Origin: Aeromicrobium duanguangcaii
Lineage (GTDB): Bacteria > Actinomycetota > Actinomycetes > Propionibacteriales > Nocardioidaceae
Direction of reading: 5' to 3'
Assembly (NCBI RefSeq): GCF_024508295.1
Contig: NZ_CP101990.1
Coordinates: 992,001-1,056,000 of the forward strand
Length of the DNA: 64,000 nucleotides
Within the stretch, counting starts at the first letter, position 1. The number at the start of each line of letters is the position of its first letter. The notes under the pieces are model-generated. The model did no database searches and was not told where the DNA came from. It saw only the letters and a program-made list of their open reading frames with translations. This document shows, one piece after another, positions 1-8,801 of this stretch. Made by a program: the position numbers and the translations under genes.

Positions 1-396
1 CTCGTCGACGACCTCACGCCCGAGGTCGCGGCCGCGAGCGCGCGGCTGATGAACACCGGCGCCGTCCACTTCTTCCAGATCCGCAGCATCGGCGGTGCGG
101 TGTCCGACGTCGCCCCCGACGCGACGGCCTTCGCCCACCGCCGGGCACGGTTCCAGATCACGGCCATGGGCGCCGACGACGCGTCGCTCGATCGCGCCTG
201 GAACCACCTGAGCCCGTACCTGAACGGGACCTATCTCAGCTTCGACACCCGCACCGGACCCGAACAGGTCGCCGAGGCGTTCCCTGCGGCGACCCTCGAC
301 CGGCTGCGATCCTTGAACCGCGAACTCGACCCCACCACCCTGTTCCGCGACAACTTCAACGTCGCGGCACCCCTCACCGCCGGGAGCGCCACATGA
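1..396 (+). CDS. FAD-linked oxidoreductase, C-terminal fragment (BBE-type)
   Basis: The reading frame is open from the first base of the window, so the gene starts upstream; 131 residues are visible. The tail has the pattern of the berberine-bridge-enzyme C-terminal domain of FAD-dependent oxidases: a segment ending LRSLNRELDPTTLFRDNFN, where a conserved D-P-x-x-x-F-x-x-N closes the flavin site. The PCMH FAD-binding domain would lie outside the window. Its stop overlaps the ATG of the next gene (ATGA), so the two are translationally coupled and probably act in one oxidative pathway. The substrate cannot be told. Confidence 0.75.
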   Translation, partial: LVDDLTPEVAAASARLMNTGAVHFFQIRSIGGAVSDVAPDATAFAHRRARFQITAMGADDASLDRAWNHLSPYLNGTYLSFDTRTGPEQVAEAFPAATLDRLRSLNRELDPTTLFRDNFNVAAPLTAGSAT

Positions 397-1319
397 CCGA
401 CTACGGACACGAGCTGCTGTTCGGCACGTTCGTCACACCGACCAATCACCCACCGCACCAGGCCGTCGAGCAGGCGGTGGTGGCCGATCGCGCGGGACTC
501 GATCTGGTGACCTTCCAGGACCATCCGTACGTCGCGCGGTTCCACGACACGTGGACGCTGATCGCCTACGCCGCCGCCCGCACCGAGCGCATCCACCTGA
601 CGGCCAACGTCACCAACCTGCCGTTGCGTCCGCCGGCGGTCCTGGCCCGCAGCGTCGCGACGGCGGACCTGTTGTCCGGTGGGCGGATCGAGCTGGGTCT
701 CGGCGCCGGCGGCTTCTGGGACCCGGTCGAGGCCATGGGCGGCCCGCGGCGCACCCCCGGCGAGTCGATCGTCGCGTTGGGGGAGGCCATCGAGATCATC
801 CGCGGGATCTGGGACACCGAGACGCGCGGGGGCCTGAGCTACGAGGGGAAGCACTACGTCCTCACGGGCGCCAAGCGCGGCCCTGCGCCGGCGCACCAGC
901 CCGGCATCTGGCTCGGCGCCTACAAGCCGCGCATCCTGCGGCTGACCGGCCGGCTCGCCGACGGGTGGCTGCCGTCGCTGGCGTACCTCCCCGGCGGCGT
1001 CGCCGACCTCGCCGAGATGAACGAGCGCATCGACGGCGCGGCCGAGGGCGCGGGCCGGAGCCCACGCGACGTGCGGCGGATGCTCAACATCGTGGGACGC
1101 TTCAGCACGACCAGCAGCGGGTTCCTCGAGGGACCGCCCGACCAGTGGGTCGAGGAGCTCGTCGACACCACGCTGACCTACGGGACGACCGGGTTCATCC
1201 TGGCCTCGGACGACACGGCCACCACCGAGCTGTTCGCCCACGAGGTGGCTCCGGCCGTCCGCGAGGAGGTCCGCAAGGCGCGGGCTAGCTCGGGTCGCAC
1301 GTCTCCAGCATCTCGCTGA
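393..1319 (+). CDS. LLM-class flavin-dependent oxidoreductase
   Basis: A 308-residue luciferase-like TIM-barrel protein. Family features include an N-terminal strand leading to the T-F-Q-D-H-P segment (about 41-46), the LSGGRIELGLGAG stretch that shapes the flavin site (about 94-106), and a C-terminal IILAS-type strand. Such enzymes use reduced F420 or FMNH2 from a partner to oxidise small organic substrates; the cofactor cannot be decided here. It overlaps the upstream BBE-type flavoenzyme by 4 nt. Its 3' end overlaps the convergent HNH lipoprotein gene by 35 nt (1285-1319), leaving no room for a conventional terminator. Confidence 0.85.
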   Translation: MTDYGHELLFGTFVTPTNHPPHQAVEQAVVADRAGLDLVTFQDHPYVARFHDTWTLIAYAAARTERIHLTANVTNLPLRPPAVLARSVATADLLSGGRIELGLGAGGFWDPVEAMGGPRRTPGESIVALGEAIEIIRGIWDTETRGGLSYEGKHYVLTGAKRGPAPAHQPGIWLGAYKPRILRLTGRLADGWLPSLAYLPGGVADLAEMNERIDGAAEGAGRSPRDVRRMLNIVGRFSTTSSGFLEGPPDQWVEELVDTTLTYGTTGFILASDDTATTELFAHEVAPAVREEVRKARASSGRTSPASR

Positions 1320-1989
1320 GGGCGCGCGCCTCGCTGCGGTCGACCGCCAGCTCCCAGCGGTGCTTCACGTCGATCCAGTGGGTCGCGTAGGAGCACTGGA
1401 ACGGCGCCTTGGGCCGCCACGCCGCGGGGTCGCTGGACCCCTTCGAGGCGTTGGTCGGGCCATCGGACGCGAGCAGGACCTCGAGGTCGTTGGCGAACCG
1501 CACGCGGCGCTCGGCCGACCACGCGTGAGCACCGGAGACCCAGGCCTCGGCGAGGGGGACCACGTGATCGATCTGGATCGCCTGGGCCTGCCGCTGGTCC
1601 TTGAGGTCGGTGAAGGTGAGGTGCTTGCCGCTGTAGGGGTCGACCCACGTGCCCGCCAGCACGTCGTGCGGGCAGGAGCGCTGGACCTGGACCACGGTCG
1701 TGCCGGGTACGGCGTCGCGCAGCAGCACGTCGTCGCGCTGGTTGCAGCCGTTGCCGTCGACGTCCTTCCACGCGGTGCCGAACTCGCGCCGAGAGTAGTC
1801 CGGAACGTCGGCGGGACGCCGCTCCGCGACCCGCAGCGTCGGCAGCTGCTCGCGCGCGGTCGTGGGCGAGTACGACGGGGCCGGCGCCACCGCGGCGGCA
1901 TCGTCGAAGGGGTCACTCGCCTGCTCGAGCAGCTCGCAGCCGGAGAGCGGCACGAACAGCAGGGCGAGGATCGCAGCTCGGATTCTCAC
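1285..1989 (-). CDS. Secreted HNH endonuclease-family lipoprotein (DUF1524-like)
   Basis: A 234-residue protein. The start is the GTG at 1989 because it begins a lipoprotein signal peptide: a short basic N-terminus, a hydrophobic run and an L-S-G-C lipobox with Cys18. The frame stays open far upstream, but that sequence is low-complexity and antisense to the neighbouring gene. The mature part has the HNH hallmarks of extracellular DUF1524-type proteins: an I-D-H-V-V-P-L core, an N-D-L-E motif, N-A-S-K and a C-terminal Cys pair. It would act outside the membrane as a nuclease or nuclease-like protein. A CAGGGT box sits 7 nt before the GTG, suggesting a leaderless transcript. Confidence 0.8.
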   Translation of the reverse strand: MRIRAAILALLFVPLSGCELLEQASDPFDDAAAVAPAPSYSPTTAREQLPTLRVAERRPADVPDYSRREFGTAWKDVDGNGCNQRDDVLLRDAVPGTTVVQVQRSCPHDVLAGTWVDPYSGKHLTFTDLKDQRQAQAIQIDHVVPLAEAWVSGAHAWSAERRVRFANDLEVLLASDGPTNASKGSSDPAAWRPKAPFQCSYATHWIDVKHRWELAVDRSEARALSEMLETCDPS

Positions 1990-2060
1990 GGGAGTCACCC
2001 TGTCACGCGGGGCTGACCGTTCCGGCGGGTAGGAGGTGCACGCGGGCGGGCACCCTCTTG

Positions 2061-3482
2061 CTAGGGCGTGACGTCCTCGGTCACGGCTCCGGACGTGCTG
2101 GCCGACAGTACCGCCTCGGCGGTCGCGAGCGCCTGGTTGCGGATGTCGGGGACGGCCGTCGACTCCCACAGCTCGCCGCGACGCAGCGCGCCCAGGACCC
2201 AGATCGGCGCCTGCGGGTGACCGGACGAGCCGACGAGGCGGCCGCCCCGCGTGCGAAAGCCCATGCCCGCCGTGGCGGTGACCGCGAGACTGCCGTCGGG
2301 CCGCGGCCGCAGCAGGTCGTCGAGCAGCGGGTCGTGGAGATTGCGGACGTCGGTGTCCGGGCCCGTGGCGTTCACGACCCATCCGACGTCGCGCACGCTT
2401 CCGTCCGAGAGGTGCACGCGCAGGCCGTTGTCCAGGACCTCGGCGTCCGTCACCTGGGCCGCGTAGGTCGCCAGCCGGCCGCCGACGTGCAGGTCGTCGA
2501 TGCGGCGTGCGCTGGGTGAGGGGATGCGGTGGCGGACCCGGTTCCACTCGCCGGCGTGGTCGCGCAGGAACGTCACTCGGTCGGCCTCGTCGAGCCGTCC
2601 CCAGAGGTCCTGCACGAGGTGGCGCAGGCCGTCGACGCCCGGGCGCCAGTCGCCGGTGAGTCGCTCGGCGGAGGTCAGGTGTGCCCGCACGTGGGACACG
2701 ATGGCGTCGAGCGCGTGGCCCCACTCGCTGATGTCCGGGACGGCGGGCGCCTGCGGGCCGTCGGCATGGCGGCGGGGGAGCTCACCACTGCGGCTCACGG
2801 CATGGACGAAGCGATCGCTGCGGGCGTTCGTCGTGACGGTCGAGACGATGTCGACCATCGTCAGGCCCGTGCCCACGACGAGGACGTCGGGCAGGGACGC
2901 GACGTCATGGCGCACCCGCTCCAGCATCCCCGGGGCCCACGGGTCGGGCAGGAAGCGCTCGCTGTCACGCAGGGCCGGGGGCGCCCACGCGACCGAGGGG
3001 ACGGGCAGTCCCGTGCCGATGACGAGAGCCTGCCCCGTGACGGTGCTGTCGTCGTCGAGGGTCACCGTGACGCCGTGCGTGTCGTGCTCCACCCCGACCG
3101 CGCGTCGGCGCACGTGACGCAGGGTCACCCGCGAGCCGGCGTCCGCCAGGGCGCTCGAGAGCGTGTCGGCGAGATAGCGACCCCAGGCGGCGCGAGGTGC
3201 GAACTCGTGCGGGTCGACCTCGTCGCCCGTCGTCGCCGCGCGCCACCGGGCGAAGTGGCCGGGGTCGTCGGGGAGGGCGCTCATGCCCGATGCCGGGACG
3301 TTGAGCAGGTGGGTCGGGTCGGTCGTGCCGAACGCCGTGCCGGTGCCGAGGTCCTCGGCCGGGTCGATCACGACCAGGTCCACGCCGTCCGTCGCCTCGC
3401 GCGCGAGGTGCAAGGCCGCCAGCGAGCCGGCGGCGCCGCCACCGACGACGACCACGGTGGGACGGGCGGACGGGGTGTTCAT
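2061..3482 (-). CDS. FAD/NAD(P)-binding protein
   Basis: A 473-residue protein that opens with a dinucleotide-binding fold (VVVVGGGAAGSLAALHL, residues about 8-24). A second GTGLTMVDI-type nucleotide motif lies in the middle and a V-N-A-T-G-P segment near the C-terminus. This is the arrangement of the FAD-NAD(P)-binding family (PF13454-like). The ATG at 3482 is preferred over an upstream one because it sits directly before the Rossmann strand; no convincing ribosome-binding site is present. The role is probably an oxidoreductase or flavin-dependent hydroxylase of unknown substrate. It lies downstream of and co-oriented with the LysR gene. Confidence 0.75.
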   Translation of the reverse strand: MNTPSARPTVVVVGGGAAGSLAALHLAREATDGVDLVVIDPAEDLGTGTAFGTTDPTHLLNVPASGMSALPDDPGHFARWRAATTGDEVDPHEFAPRAAWGRYLADTLSSALADAGSRVTLRHVRRRAVGVEHDTHGVTVTLDDDSTVTGQALVIGTGLPVPSVAWAPPALRDSERFLPDPWAPGMLERVRHDVASLPDVLVVGTGLTMVDIVSTVTTNARSDRFVHAVSRSGELPRRHADGPQAPAVPDISEWGHALDAIVSHVRAHLTSAERLTGDWRPGVDGLRHLVQDLWGRLDEADRVTFLRDHAGEWNRVRHRIPSPSARRIDDLHVGGRLATYAAQVTDAEVLDNGLRVHLSDGSVRDVGWVVNATGPDTDVRNLHDPLLDDLLRPRPDGSLAVTATAGMGFRTRGGRLVGSSGHPQAPIWVLGALRRGELWESTAVPDIRNQALATAEAVLSASTSGAVTEDVTP

Positions 3483-3575
3483 GTTGTCAAGTAAACCGCA
3501 CGACTTACAGATATTCGGTGGTGGCCTCGCCGCCGTGACGGGCGCCACGGTGCGTGGAGACGGGGCGGAACGCGG

Positions 3576-4487
3576 TCAGGCCGGGGCGTTCACGTGCAGC
3601 GCGGCGTGGCGGGCGACGTGGTCGAAGAGGGCGCGAGCCGCCGGCGCCGGCCGCCCGCCGCGACGGCGCAGCATGACCAGCCGGATCACGGTCTCCTCGT
3701 CGTCGATCGGCCGGAACGCGAGCGCGCCGTTGGCCTCCAACGGGTCGCCCTGCAGGCCGAAGTCAGGCATCAGGGACACCCCGATCCCGGACGACACCAT
3801 CTGCTTGCTGACGTCGGCGCTGTCGGCGGTGTGCCACTTCAGCGGTGGCGAGTCGCCGAACACCCGCCGGGCCACGCGGTCCATGAGATATCCCGGGCGG
3901 GCGCCGATGAACACCTCCTGGCGCAGGTCGTCGACCGACACCCGCGCCTGTCGGGCCAGGGCGGCGTTCCCCGGCAGGACGGCGACGGGACGCCCGTGGA
4001 TCAGCTCGGTCGCCTCGAGATCGGGAGGGACGTCGTCACCGGGCAGCAGGCTGACGAGTCCGAAGTCGAGGGAGCCGTCCCGCAGGCCATCGCGCACCTC
4101 CACGTGCCGCAGCTGGCGCAGATCGACGGTGGTGTGCTCGTGGTCGATCTCGTGACTGAGCATCGCCGGCAGCACGATCGCCGTCATGCCGAAGTACACG
4201 CTGCCGACGCGCACCGGACGGTGGAACTCGGACTCGCCACGAGCAGCGGCCCGCAGCCGGTCGGCTGCGTCCAGCACCTCGAGGATCCGCGGCAGCAGCT
4301 CGCGCCCGGTGCCGTTGATGCGCGTGCCGGAGCGGTGCCGGTCCAGCAGGGTCACGCCCAGCTCGCGCTCGAGCTTGGTGACCGCCTCGCTCAACGCGGG
4401 CAGGGACACGTGGAGGTGCTCGCCGGCCCGTCGCAGCGAGCCGTGCTCACCGACGGCGCGGACGTACTCCAGCTGCTCCAGGCGCAT
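3576..4487 (-). CDS. LysR family transcriptional regulator
   Basis: A 303-residue protein with an N-terminal winged helix-turn-helix (residues 1-60; the L-R-R-A-G-E-H-L-H-V-S-L-P-A-L-S-E-A segment is the recognition region) and a periplasmic-binding-like effector domain from about residue 90. The start at 4487 has a GGAAGGAAG ribosome-binding site; longer frames upstream lack support. It is divergent from the two flavin-reductase genes, which start 138 bp away, so the usual LysR logic suggests that it controls them and itself from the shared intergenic region. The inducer is unknown. Confidence 0.88.
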   Translation of the reverse strand: MRLEQLEYVRAVGEHGSLRRAGEHLHVSLPALSEAVTKLERELGVTLLDRHRSGTRINGTGRELLPRILEVLDAADRLRAAARGESEFHRPVRVGSVYFGMTAIVLPAMLSHEIDHEHTTVDLRQLRHVEVRDGLRDGSLDFGLVSLLPGDDVPPDLEATELIHGRPVAVLPGNAALARQARVSVDDLRQEVFIGARPGYLMDRVARRVFGDSPPLKWHTADSADVSKQMVSSGIGVSLMPDFGLQGDPLEANGALAFRPIDDEETVIRLVMLRRRGGRPAPAARALFDHVARHAALHVNAPA

Positions 4488-4585
4488 GGCTTCCTTCCGA
4501 TCTCCGGTGACGCTACGTGATCGGCGGGGCCGTTCAGGTGATCTCCCGCGTCGTGAGACGGCCGCGACCGCGACGCCGGAATCCC

Positions 4586-4591
4586 TAGCGT
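4586..4591 (+). promoter_or_regulatory. Putative -10 box of the flavin reductase operon
   Basis: TAGCGT fits the actinobacterial TANNNT consensus and lies 34 nt before the start codon, leaving room for the GAGAGGAGG ribosome-binding site at about 4610. It sits in the LysR-divergent intergenic region. No clear -35 box. Confidence 0.4.
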
Positions 4592-4625
4592 CGTCAGCAC
4601 CCGCCCTCGAGAGGAGGCACCTCGC

Positions 4626-5150
4626 ATGAGTCACTCCCGCACACATCGCCCGGTCCGCACCGCGGTCGTCGTCGGCAACCCGAAGCCCGAGTCACGCACG
4701 CTGTCCGCCGCCACGTACGTCGCCCGTGAGCTGACCGGATCCGAGCCGGACCTGGTCATCGACCTGGCGACCCTCGGGGCGGAGGTGCTCGACCACGGCT
4801 CGGCTCGGGTCGCCGAGCTGGTCGGGCTGGTCGGACGGGCCGACCTCGTCGTCGTGGCGTCGCCGACCTACAAGGGCACCTACACCGGCCTGCTCAAGGT
4901 GTTCCTCGACAGGTTCGCGGGCGGCACCGGCCTTCGAGGGCTGGCAGTGCCGTTGCTGCTCGGCGCGGGCTCGCAGCACGCCCTGGCGTCGGAACTGACG
5001 TTGCGACCGGTCCTCACCGAGCTGGGCGCGACCGTCCTGGGGAGGGGCCTGTTCGTCCTCGACACCCAGTACGAGGAGCCGGCGGCCTACGCCCCGTGGC
5101 TCGAGGAGGTCCGGCCGATGGCGCAGGCCCTGCTGCAGGCGGTCGCATGA
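4626..5150 (+). CDS. NADPH-dependent FMN reductase (SsuE/MsuE-like)
   Basis: A 174-residue flavodoxin-fold protein. The N-terminal V-V-V-G-N-P-K-P-E-S-R-T-L loop (about 15-27) binds flavin phosphate, and the S-P-T-Y-K-G-T-Y-T-G-L-L-K segment (about 79-91) is the signature of the NADPH-dependent FMN reductase family. Length is normal for the family. It would supply free FMNH2 to a partner monooxygenase. A strong GAGGAGG ribosome-binding site precedes the ATG. The stop overlaps the ATG of the next flavin reductase (ATGA). No oxygenase component is adjacent; the nearest candidate is the LLM enzyme at 393-1319. Confidence 0.85.
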   Translation: MSHSRTHRPVRTAVVVGNPKPESRTLSAATYVARELTGSEPDLVIDLATLGAEVLDHGSARVAELVGLVGRADLVVVASPTYKGTYTGLLKVFLDRFAGGTGLRGLAVPLLLGAGSQHALASELTLRPVLTELGATVLGRGLFVLDTQYEEPAAYAPWLEEVRPMAQALLQAVA

Positions 5151-5653
5151 CGGCCGCGTTCCCGACCAACCAGGACCTCGACCCCCAAAGGCTCCGCTCG
5201 GCCTTCGGCAACTTCCCGACGGGGGTCGTGGCGGTGGCGGCCGAGGTCGACGGGGTGCCCGTCGGCCTGGCCGCCAGCAGCTTCACGAGCGTGAGCCTCG
5301 ACCCGCCGCTGGTGTCGATCAACCTCGCCGCGACGTCCAAGACCTGGCCCGACCTGCGGCGCGCGGTCAAGCTCGGGGTGACGGTGCTCGCCAGCCACCA
5401 CGGCCCACTGTGCCGGCAGCTGGCCGGGGCGGTCGGGCAGCGGTTCACGGGCGTCGACTACAGCGTCAGCCCCGAGGGGTCGATCTTCATCGACGACGGG
5501 ATGGCCACGTTCGACACGACGATCCATCGCGAGGTGCCGGCCGGCGATCACATCCTGGTGCTGCTGGAGCTCCACGCCGTCGAACACCGGTCGGACGGGG
5601 GACCGCTGCTGTTCCACCGCAGCGTGTTCGGCCAGTTGGCGGCTGCCGAGTGA
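5147..5653 (+). CDS. Flavin reductase family protein (HpaC-like, FMN-binding split barrel)
   Basis: A 168-residue protein. It has the family pattern: an N-terminal L-R-S-A-F-G-N-F-P-T-G-V segment, the G-L-A-A-S-S-F-T-S-V-S-L-D-P-P-L FMN-binding stretch (about 38-53) and a C-terminal L-L-F-H-R region. Enzymes of this type reduce flavin with NADH for two-component monooxygenases. It overlaps the preceding FMN reductase by 4 nt. Two different reductase folds in one small operon suggests that one may itself be an oxidoreductase on a small substrate. A strong terminator follows. Confidence 0.85.
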   Translation: MTAAFPTNQDLDPQRLRSAFGNFPTGVVAVAAEVDGVPVGLAASSFTSVSLDPPLVSINLAATSKTWPDLRRAVKLGVTVLASHHGPLCRQLAGAVGQRFTGVDYSVSPEGSIFIDDGMATFDTTIHREVPAGDHILVLLELHAVEHRSDGGPLLFHRSVFGQLAAAE

Positions 5654-5666
5654 CGGTGGGATGCGA

Positions 5667-5700
5667 AGGGCCCCGCACTGCCGGAGCAGTGCGGGGCCCT
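5667..5700. terminator. Bidirectional hairpin terminator
   Basis: A perfect 14-bp GC-rich stem (5667-5680 with 5687-5700) closes a 6-nt loop between two convergent genes (flavin reductase and MBL-fold hydrolase). There is no long T tract, which is usual in this GC range. Confidence 0.8.
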
Positions 5701-5708
5701 CGAGCGTT

Positions 5709-6314
5709 TCAGGCGCGGTCGCGCTCCGCGGCGATCGTGGTGTCGTCACCGTGGCCGGTGTGCACGACGGTCTCGCCCGGGAGGGTGAAGAGACGCGCGG
5801 CGATCGACTCACGGATGACGTCGGCGTCGCTGTAGGAGCGACCCGTGGCGCCGGGGCCACCCTGGAAGAGCGTGTCGCCGGTGAAGACGCAGCCCAGGTC
5901 CTCGGCCAGCAGGCACGTCGCGCCGGGCGCGTGGCCCGGGGTGTGGATCGCACGCAGGGTCGTGCCGCCGACCGTGAGCTCGGTGCCGTCCGTGAGGTCG
6001 CGGTCCCAGGACACGTTCGTGTGGGTCAGCTCCCACAGCGGGCGCTCGTCGGGGTTGAGCCAGATCGGCGCACCGGTCCGCTCGCGCAGCTCGGGCGCGA
6101 CCCGGCAGTGGTCGTCGTGGGCGTGGGTCAGCACGATCGCGGTGACCTTGCGGTCGCCGACGATCTGCATGATCGCGTCCACGTCGTGCGGCGCGTCGAT
6201 GACGATGCACTCGCTGTCGTCACCGACGACCCAGACGTTGTTGTCGACGTCGAACGTCTCGCCGTCGAGGCTGAAGGTGCCCGAGACGACGCCGTGGTCG
6301 ATGCGCGCGGTCAT
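5709..6314 (-). CDS. MBL-fold hydrolase paired with mycothiol-dependent formaldehyde dehydrogenase
   Basis: A 201-residue metallo-beta-lactamase-fold protein with the full metal-binding set: the T-H-A-H-D-D-H motif (about 63-69), a distal H in H-T-P-G-H, the D in F-T-G-D-T-L and a final H-T-G-H-G. The ATG overlaps the last base of the upstream dehydrogenase stop (TGATG), so the pair is translationally coupled. In mycobacteria the homologous gene follows mscR in the same way. The inferred role is hydrolysis of S-formylmycothiol, or another thioester or hydroxymethyl intermediate, to finish formaldehyde oxidation; I know of no direct proof for the family. Confidence 0.85.
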   Translation of the reverse strand: MTARIDHGVVSGTFSLDGETFDVDNNVWVVGDDSECIVIDAPHDVDAIMQIVGDRKVTAIVLTHAHDDHCRVAPELRERTGAPIWLNPDERPLWELTHTNVSWDRDLTDGTELTVGGTTLRAIHTPGHAPGATCLLAEDLGCVFTGDTLFQGGPGATGRSYSDADVIRESIAARLFTLPGETVVHTGHGDDTTIAAERDRA

Positions 6315-7414
6315 CAGAGCACCACCACCGAGCGCAGCACGTCGCCGTGGTGCATCTTCTCGAAGGCCGCCTCGACGTCCTCGATGCCGATCTCCTCGGT
6401 GACGAAGGCGTCCAGGTCGAGCCGGCCCTGCTGGTACAGGTCGACGAGCATCGGGAAGTCGCGGCTGGGCAGGCAGTCGCCGTACCAGCTGGACTTGAGC
6501 GCTCCACCGCGTCCGAAGACGTCGATCAGGGGCAGCTCGGGCACCGTCATGTCCGGGGTCGGCACGCCGACGAGGACGACCGTGCCGGCGAGGTCGCGGG
6601 CGTAGAACGCCTGCTTCCAGGTCTCGGGTCGGCCGACGGCCTCGATGACCACGTCGGCGCCCTCGGCGCCCTCGTAGGTCTGCGCGCAGATCCGCTTGAT
6701 CTCCTCGACCGGATCGACCTGCGAGGAGTCGACGGTGTGGGTCGCGCCCATCTTCCGTGCGGCCTCGAGCTTCGCCGGGTCGATGTCGACCGCGATGATC
6801 GGGCTGGCGCCCGCGAGAGCCGCACCCGCGACGGCGGCGACCCCCACGCCGCCGCAGCCGATGACGGCCGCGGAGCGCCCGCGGGTCAGCGCGCCGGTGT
6901 TGATGGCGGCACCGATGCCGGCCATGACCCCACAGCCCAGCAGGCCGACGGCGGCGGGACGCGCCTCCGGGTCGACCTTCGTGCACTGGCCGGCGGCGAC
7001 GAGCGTCTTCTCGATGAACGCGCCGATACCCAGGGCGGGGGAGAGCTCGGTCCCGTCCTCCAGCGTCATCTTCTGCTTGGCGTTGTGCGTGGCGAAGCAG
7101 TACTGCAGGTCGCCGCGCTTGCACGCGCGGCACTCACCGCAGACGGCGCGCCAGTTGAGGACGACGAAGTCACCCGGGGCGACCTCGGTGACGCCGTCGC
7201 CGACGGCCTCGACGATGCCGGAGGCCTCGTGGCCGAGCAGGAACGGGAACTCGTCGTTGATGCCGCCCTGGCGGTAGTGCAGGTCGGTGTGGCAGACGCC
7301 GCACGCCTGGATCTTCACGACGGCCTCGCCCGGACCCGGATCGGGGACGTTGATGGTGACCAGTTCGACCGGTGCGTCCTTCGCTCGCGCGATGACGCCC
7401 TTGACCTGCTGCAC
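6314..7414 (-). CDS. mscR: S-(hydroxymethyl)mycothiol dehydrogenase
   Basis: A 366-residue zinc-dependent medium-chain alcohol dehydrogenase. Catalytic-zinc residues are in A-C-G-V-C-H-T-D near residue 35-42 and G-H-E-A-S-G. The structural-zinc cluster [15 protein letters not shown] lies near 90-105, and the NAD-binding V-I-G-C-G-G-V-G motif in the second half. The GTG start at 7414 has a GAAGGAG ribosome-binding site 6 nt upstream. The enzyme oxidises the spontaneous adduct of formaldehyde and mycothiol (and can act on nitrosomycothiol). Coupling with the downstream MBL-fold hydrolase supports a formaldehyde detoxification unit. Confidence 0.9.
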   Translation of the reverse strand: MQQVKGVIARAKDAPVELVTINVPDPGPGEAVVKIQACGVCHTDLHYRQGGINDEFPFLLGHEASGIVEAVGDGVTEVAPGDFVVLNWRAVCGECRACKRGDLQYCFATHNAKQKMTLEDGTELSPALGIGAFIEKTLVAAGQCTKVDPEARPAAVGLLGCGVMAGIGAAINTGALTRGRSAAVIGCGGVGVAAVAGAALAGASPIIAVDIDPAKLEAARKMGATHTVDSSQVDPVEEIKRICAQTYEGAEGADVVIEAVGRPETWKQAFYARDLAGTVVLVGVPTPDMTVPELPLIDVFGRGGALKSSWYGDCLPSRDFPMLVDLYQQGRLDLDAFVTEEIGIEDVEAAFEKMHHGDVLRSVVVL

Positions 7415-7567
7415 GGGTGACTCCTTCGTTGCGGGGGGTGGTCGTTCGAGCGTGCCAGACGACCGTCTGCGAGTGGTAGTGGGGCCCGCTCTCGCCTTCA
7501 GGCCGGAGGGGATATTGGATGCTGAGATCGCAGGGTAAAACGCTCGACATTCGAACACATGACCCAA

Positions 7568-7573
7568 TAAGGT
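7568..7573 (+). promoter_or_regulatory. -10 box, leaderless start of the HNH/DUF222 gene
   Basis: TAAGGT lies exactly 6 nt before the ATG at 7580. This favours ATG 7580 over the in-frame GTG at 7574, which would fall within the promoter spacer. Confidence 0.55.
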
Positions 7574-7579
7574 GTGGGT

Positions 7580-8737
7580 ATGGATTCGGGGGTCGACGAG
7601 CTGGTCGGTGCACTGCGCACGGCGGCGCACGCCGTGCGCTCGGTGACCACGTCGACCGCCGACGAGTTGCGGGCTCTGGCGCAGGTGCGTGATGCGGTCG
7701 AGGCTGCAATGGCCGAGCGGCTGTCCGAGTTGGACGAGTCGCGGGGGTATGTGGCTGAGGATGCTTCGAGTGTGTCGACGTGGGCCCGGCGTGAGTTGCG
7801 TCAGGACGCACGGCGCACCCGCCAGCTGATCCGGGCTGCGGGCACGATGCGCGAGCTTTCCGAGGTGGGCCAGGCCGCACGGGCCGGTCGGATCTCGATC
7901 GATCATGTCGCGCGGTTCTCGTTCGCGTTGGCCCATGTCGACCAGGTCGAGGTGCGACGGTGGGAGTCACACCTGGTCACGGTGGCGCTGCTGCACCCGC
8001 CGTCGCGGGTCCAGTCGCTGGTCGACCGGTTGCGGGCCATCCTCCATGCCGAGGAGCTGGACGAGGCGTGGATCGCCGGCGCCGACAAGGCGCACCTGAC
8101 GCTGAACGCCCTGCAGGACGGCTGGCACGTCACCGGCTTCCTGCCCATCGACGTCGGCGCGAAGCTCAATGTCGTCCTCGACGCGGTCTCCGTGCCACGT
8201 GAGGCGGGGGACCGGCGATCGGCGTCCGAGCGCCGCATCGACGGCCTGGATCAGCTGCTCACCCGTGTGCTCGCCGAGGGCCTGCCCACCGATGGCACGG
8301 TGCGTCCGCAGATTCACGTCCTGGTCGATGCGGGCACCCTGCAGCAGGCGCTCGCGCCCCACATCGAGAGCGCGTTCGAGCCGGTCGAGCCGGCGGTGCT
8401 CCACGGCTTCGGCCACATCGGACCGAACCTGCTGGCGCACCTGACCTGTGGCGCCGACCTCATCCCGGTCCTGGTCGACCGAGTCGGCCCGAACCGTACC
8501 GTGCTGGACGTCGGCCGCCGCCATCGTGACGCGACCGCGAAGCAACGCCACGCGGTCTGGGTCCAGCAAGAAGGCCGCTGCGACACCGACCACTGCCACC
8601 ATCCGATCGACGACGTCCACCACCGGAAGCGATGGTCCGACGGCGGCCCGACCGACCTGGCCAACCTCGTCGGACTCTGCACCGCCTGCCACCGCCACAC
8701 CCACCGCCACGACACGGTGCTGGCCAGGGCCGGCTGA
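7580..8737 (+). CDS. DUF222 / HNH endonuclease domain protein (13E12-type)
   Basis: A 385-residue protein of the multi-copy actinobacterial 13E12 family. An N-terminal helical DUF222 region (about 20-300) includes the typical [11 protein letters not shown] segment, followed by a C-terminal HNH nuclease fold: C-D-x-D-H-C-H-H-P, a D-V-H-H-R motif, N-L-V-G-L-C and a final C-H-R-H-T-H-R-H. All nuclease ligands appear present, so the copy is not obviously decayed. The function is unknown. Members often sit beside mobile DNA, but no repeats or transposase are seen here. The start is set by the TANNNT box 6 nt upstream. Confidence 0.85.
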   Translation: MDSGVDELVGALRTAAHAVRSVTTSTADELRALAQVRDAVEAAMAERLSELDESRGYVAEDASSVSTWARRELRQDARRTRQLIRAAGTMRELSEVGQAARAGRISIDHVARFSFALAHVDQVEVRRWESHLVTVALLHPPSRVQSLVDRLRAILHAEELDEAWIAGADKAHLTLNALQDGWHVTGFLPIDVGAKLNVVLDAVSVPREAGDRRSASERRIDGLDQLLTRVLAEGLPTDGTVRPQIHVLVDAGTLQQALAPHIESAFEPVEPAVLHGFGHIGPNLLAHLTCGADLIPVLVDRVGPNRTVLDVGRRHRDATAKQRHAVWVQQEGRCDTDHCHHPIDDVHHRKRWSDGGPTDLANLVGLCTACHRHTHRHDTVLARAG

Positions 8738-8801
8738 TCGCCCCACGGTCATGTCCGATTCCCGCGAGAAGTGTTGTCGTGCGTGGGACAGGATGGGAGT
8801 C

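Noticed and set aside
231-1241. Minus-strand open frame of 336 codons opposite the LLM gene
   Set aside because: Compositional shadow; no motifs and no ribosome-binding site, and the plus strand has a clear LLM protein.
1990-2724. Upstream extension of the HNH lipoprotein frame to 2724
   Set aside because: The extra 245 codons are Arg/Pro/Gly-rich, overlap the FAD/NAD(P)-binding gene on the same strand in another frame, and would bury the lipoprotein signal.
7574-7579. GTG at 7574 as the start of the DUF222/HNH gene
   Set aside because: It lies within the 6-nt spacer between a TAAGGT box and ATG 7580, which fits leaderless initiation at the ATG.
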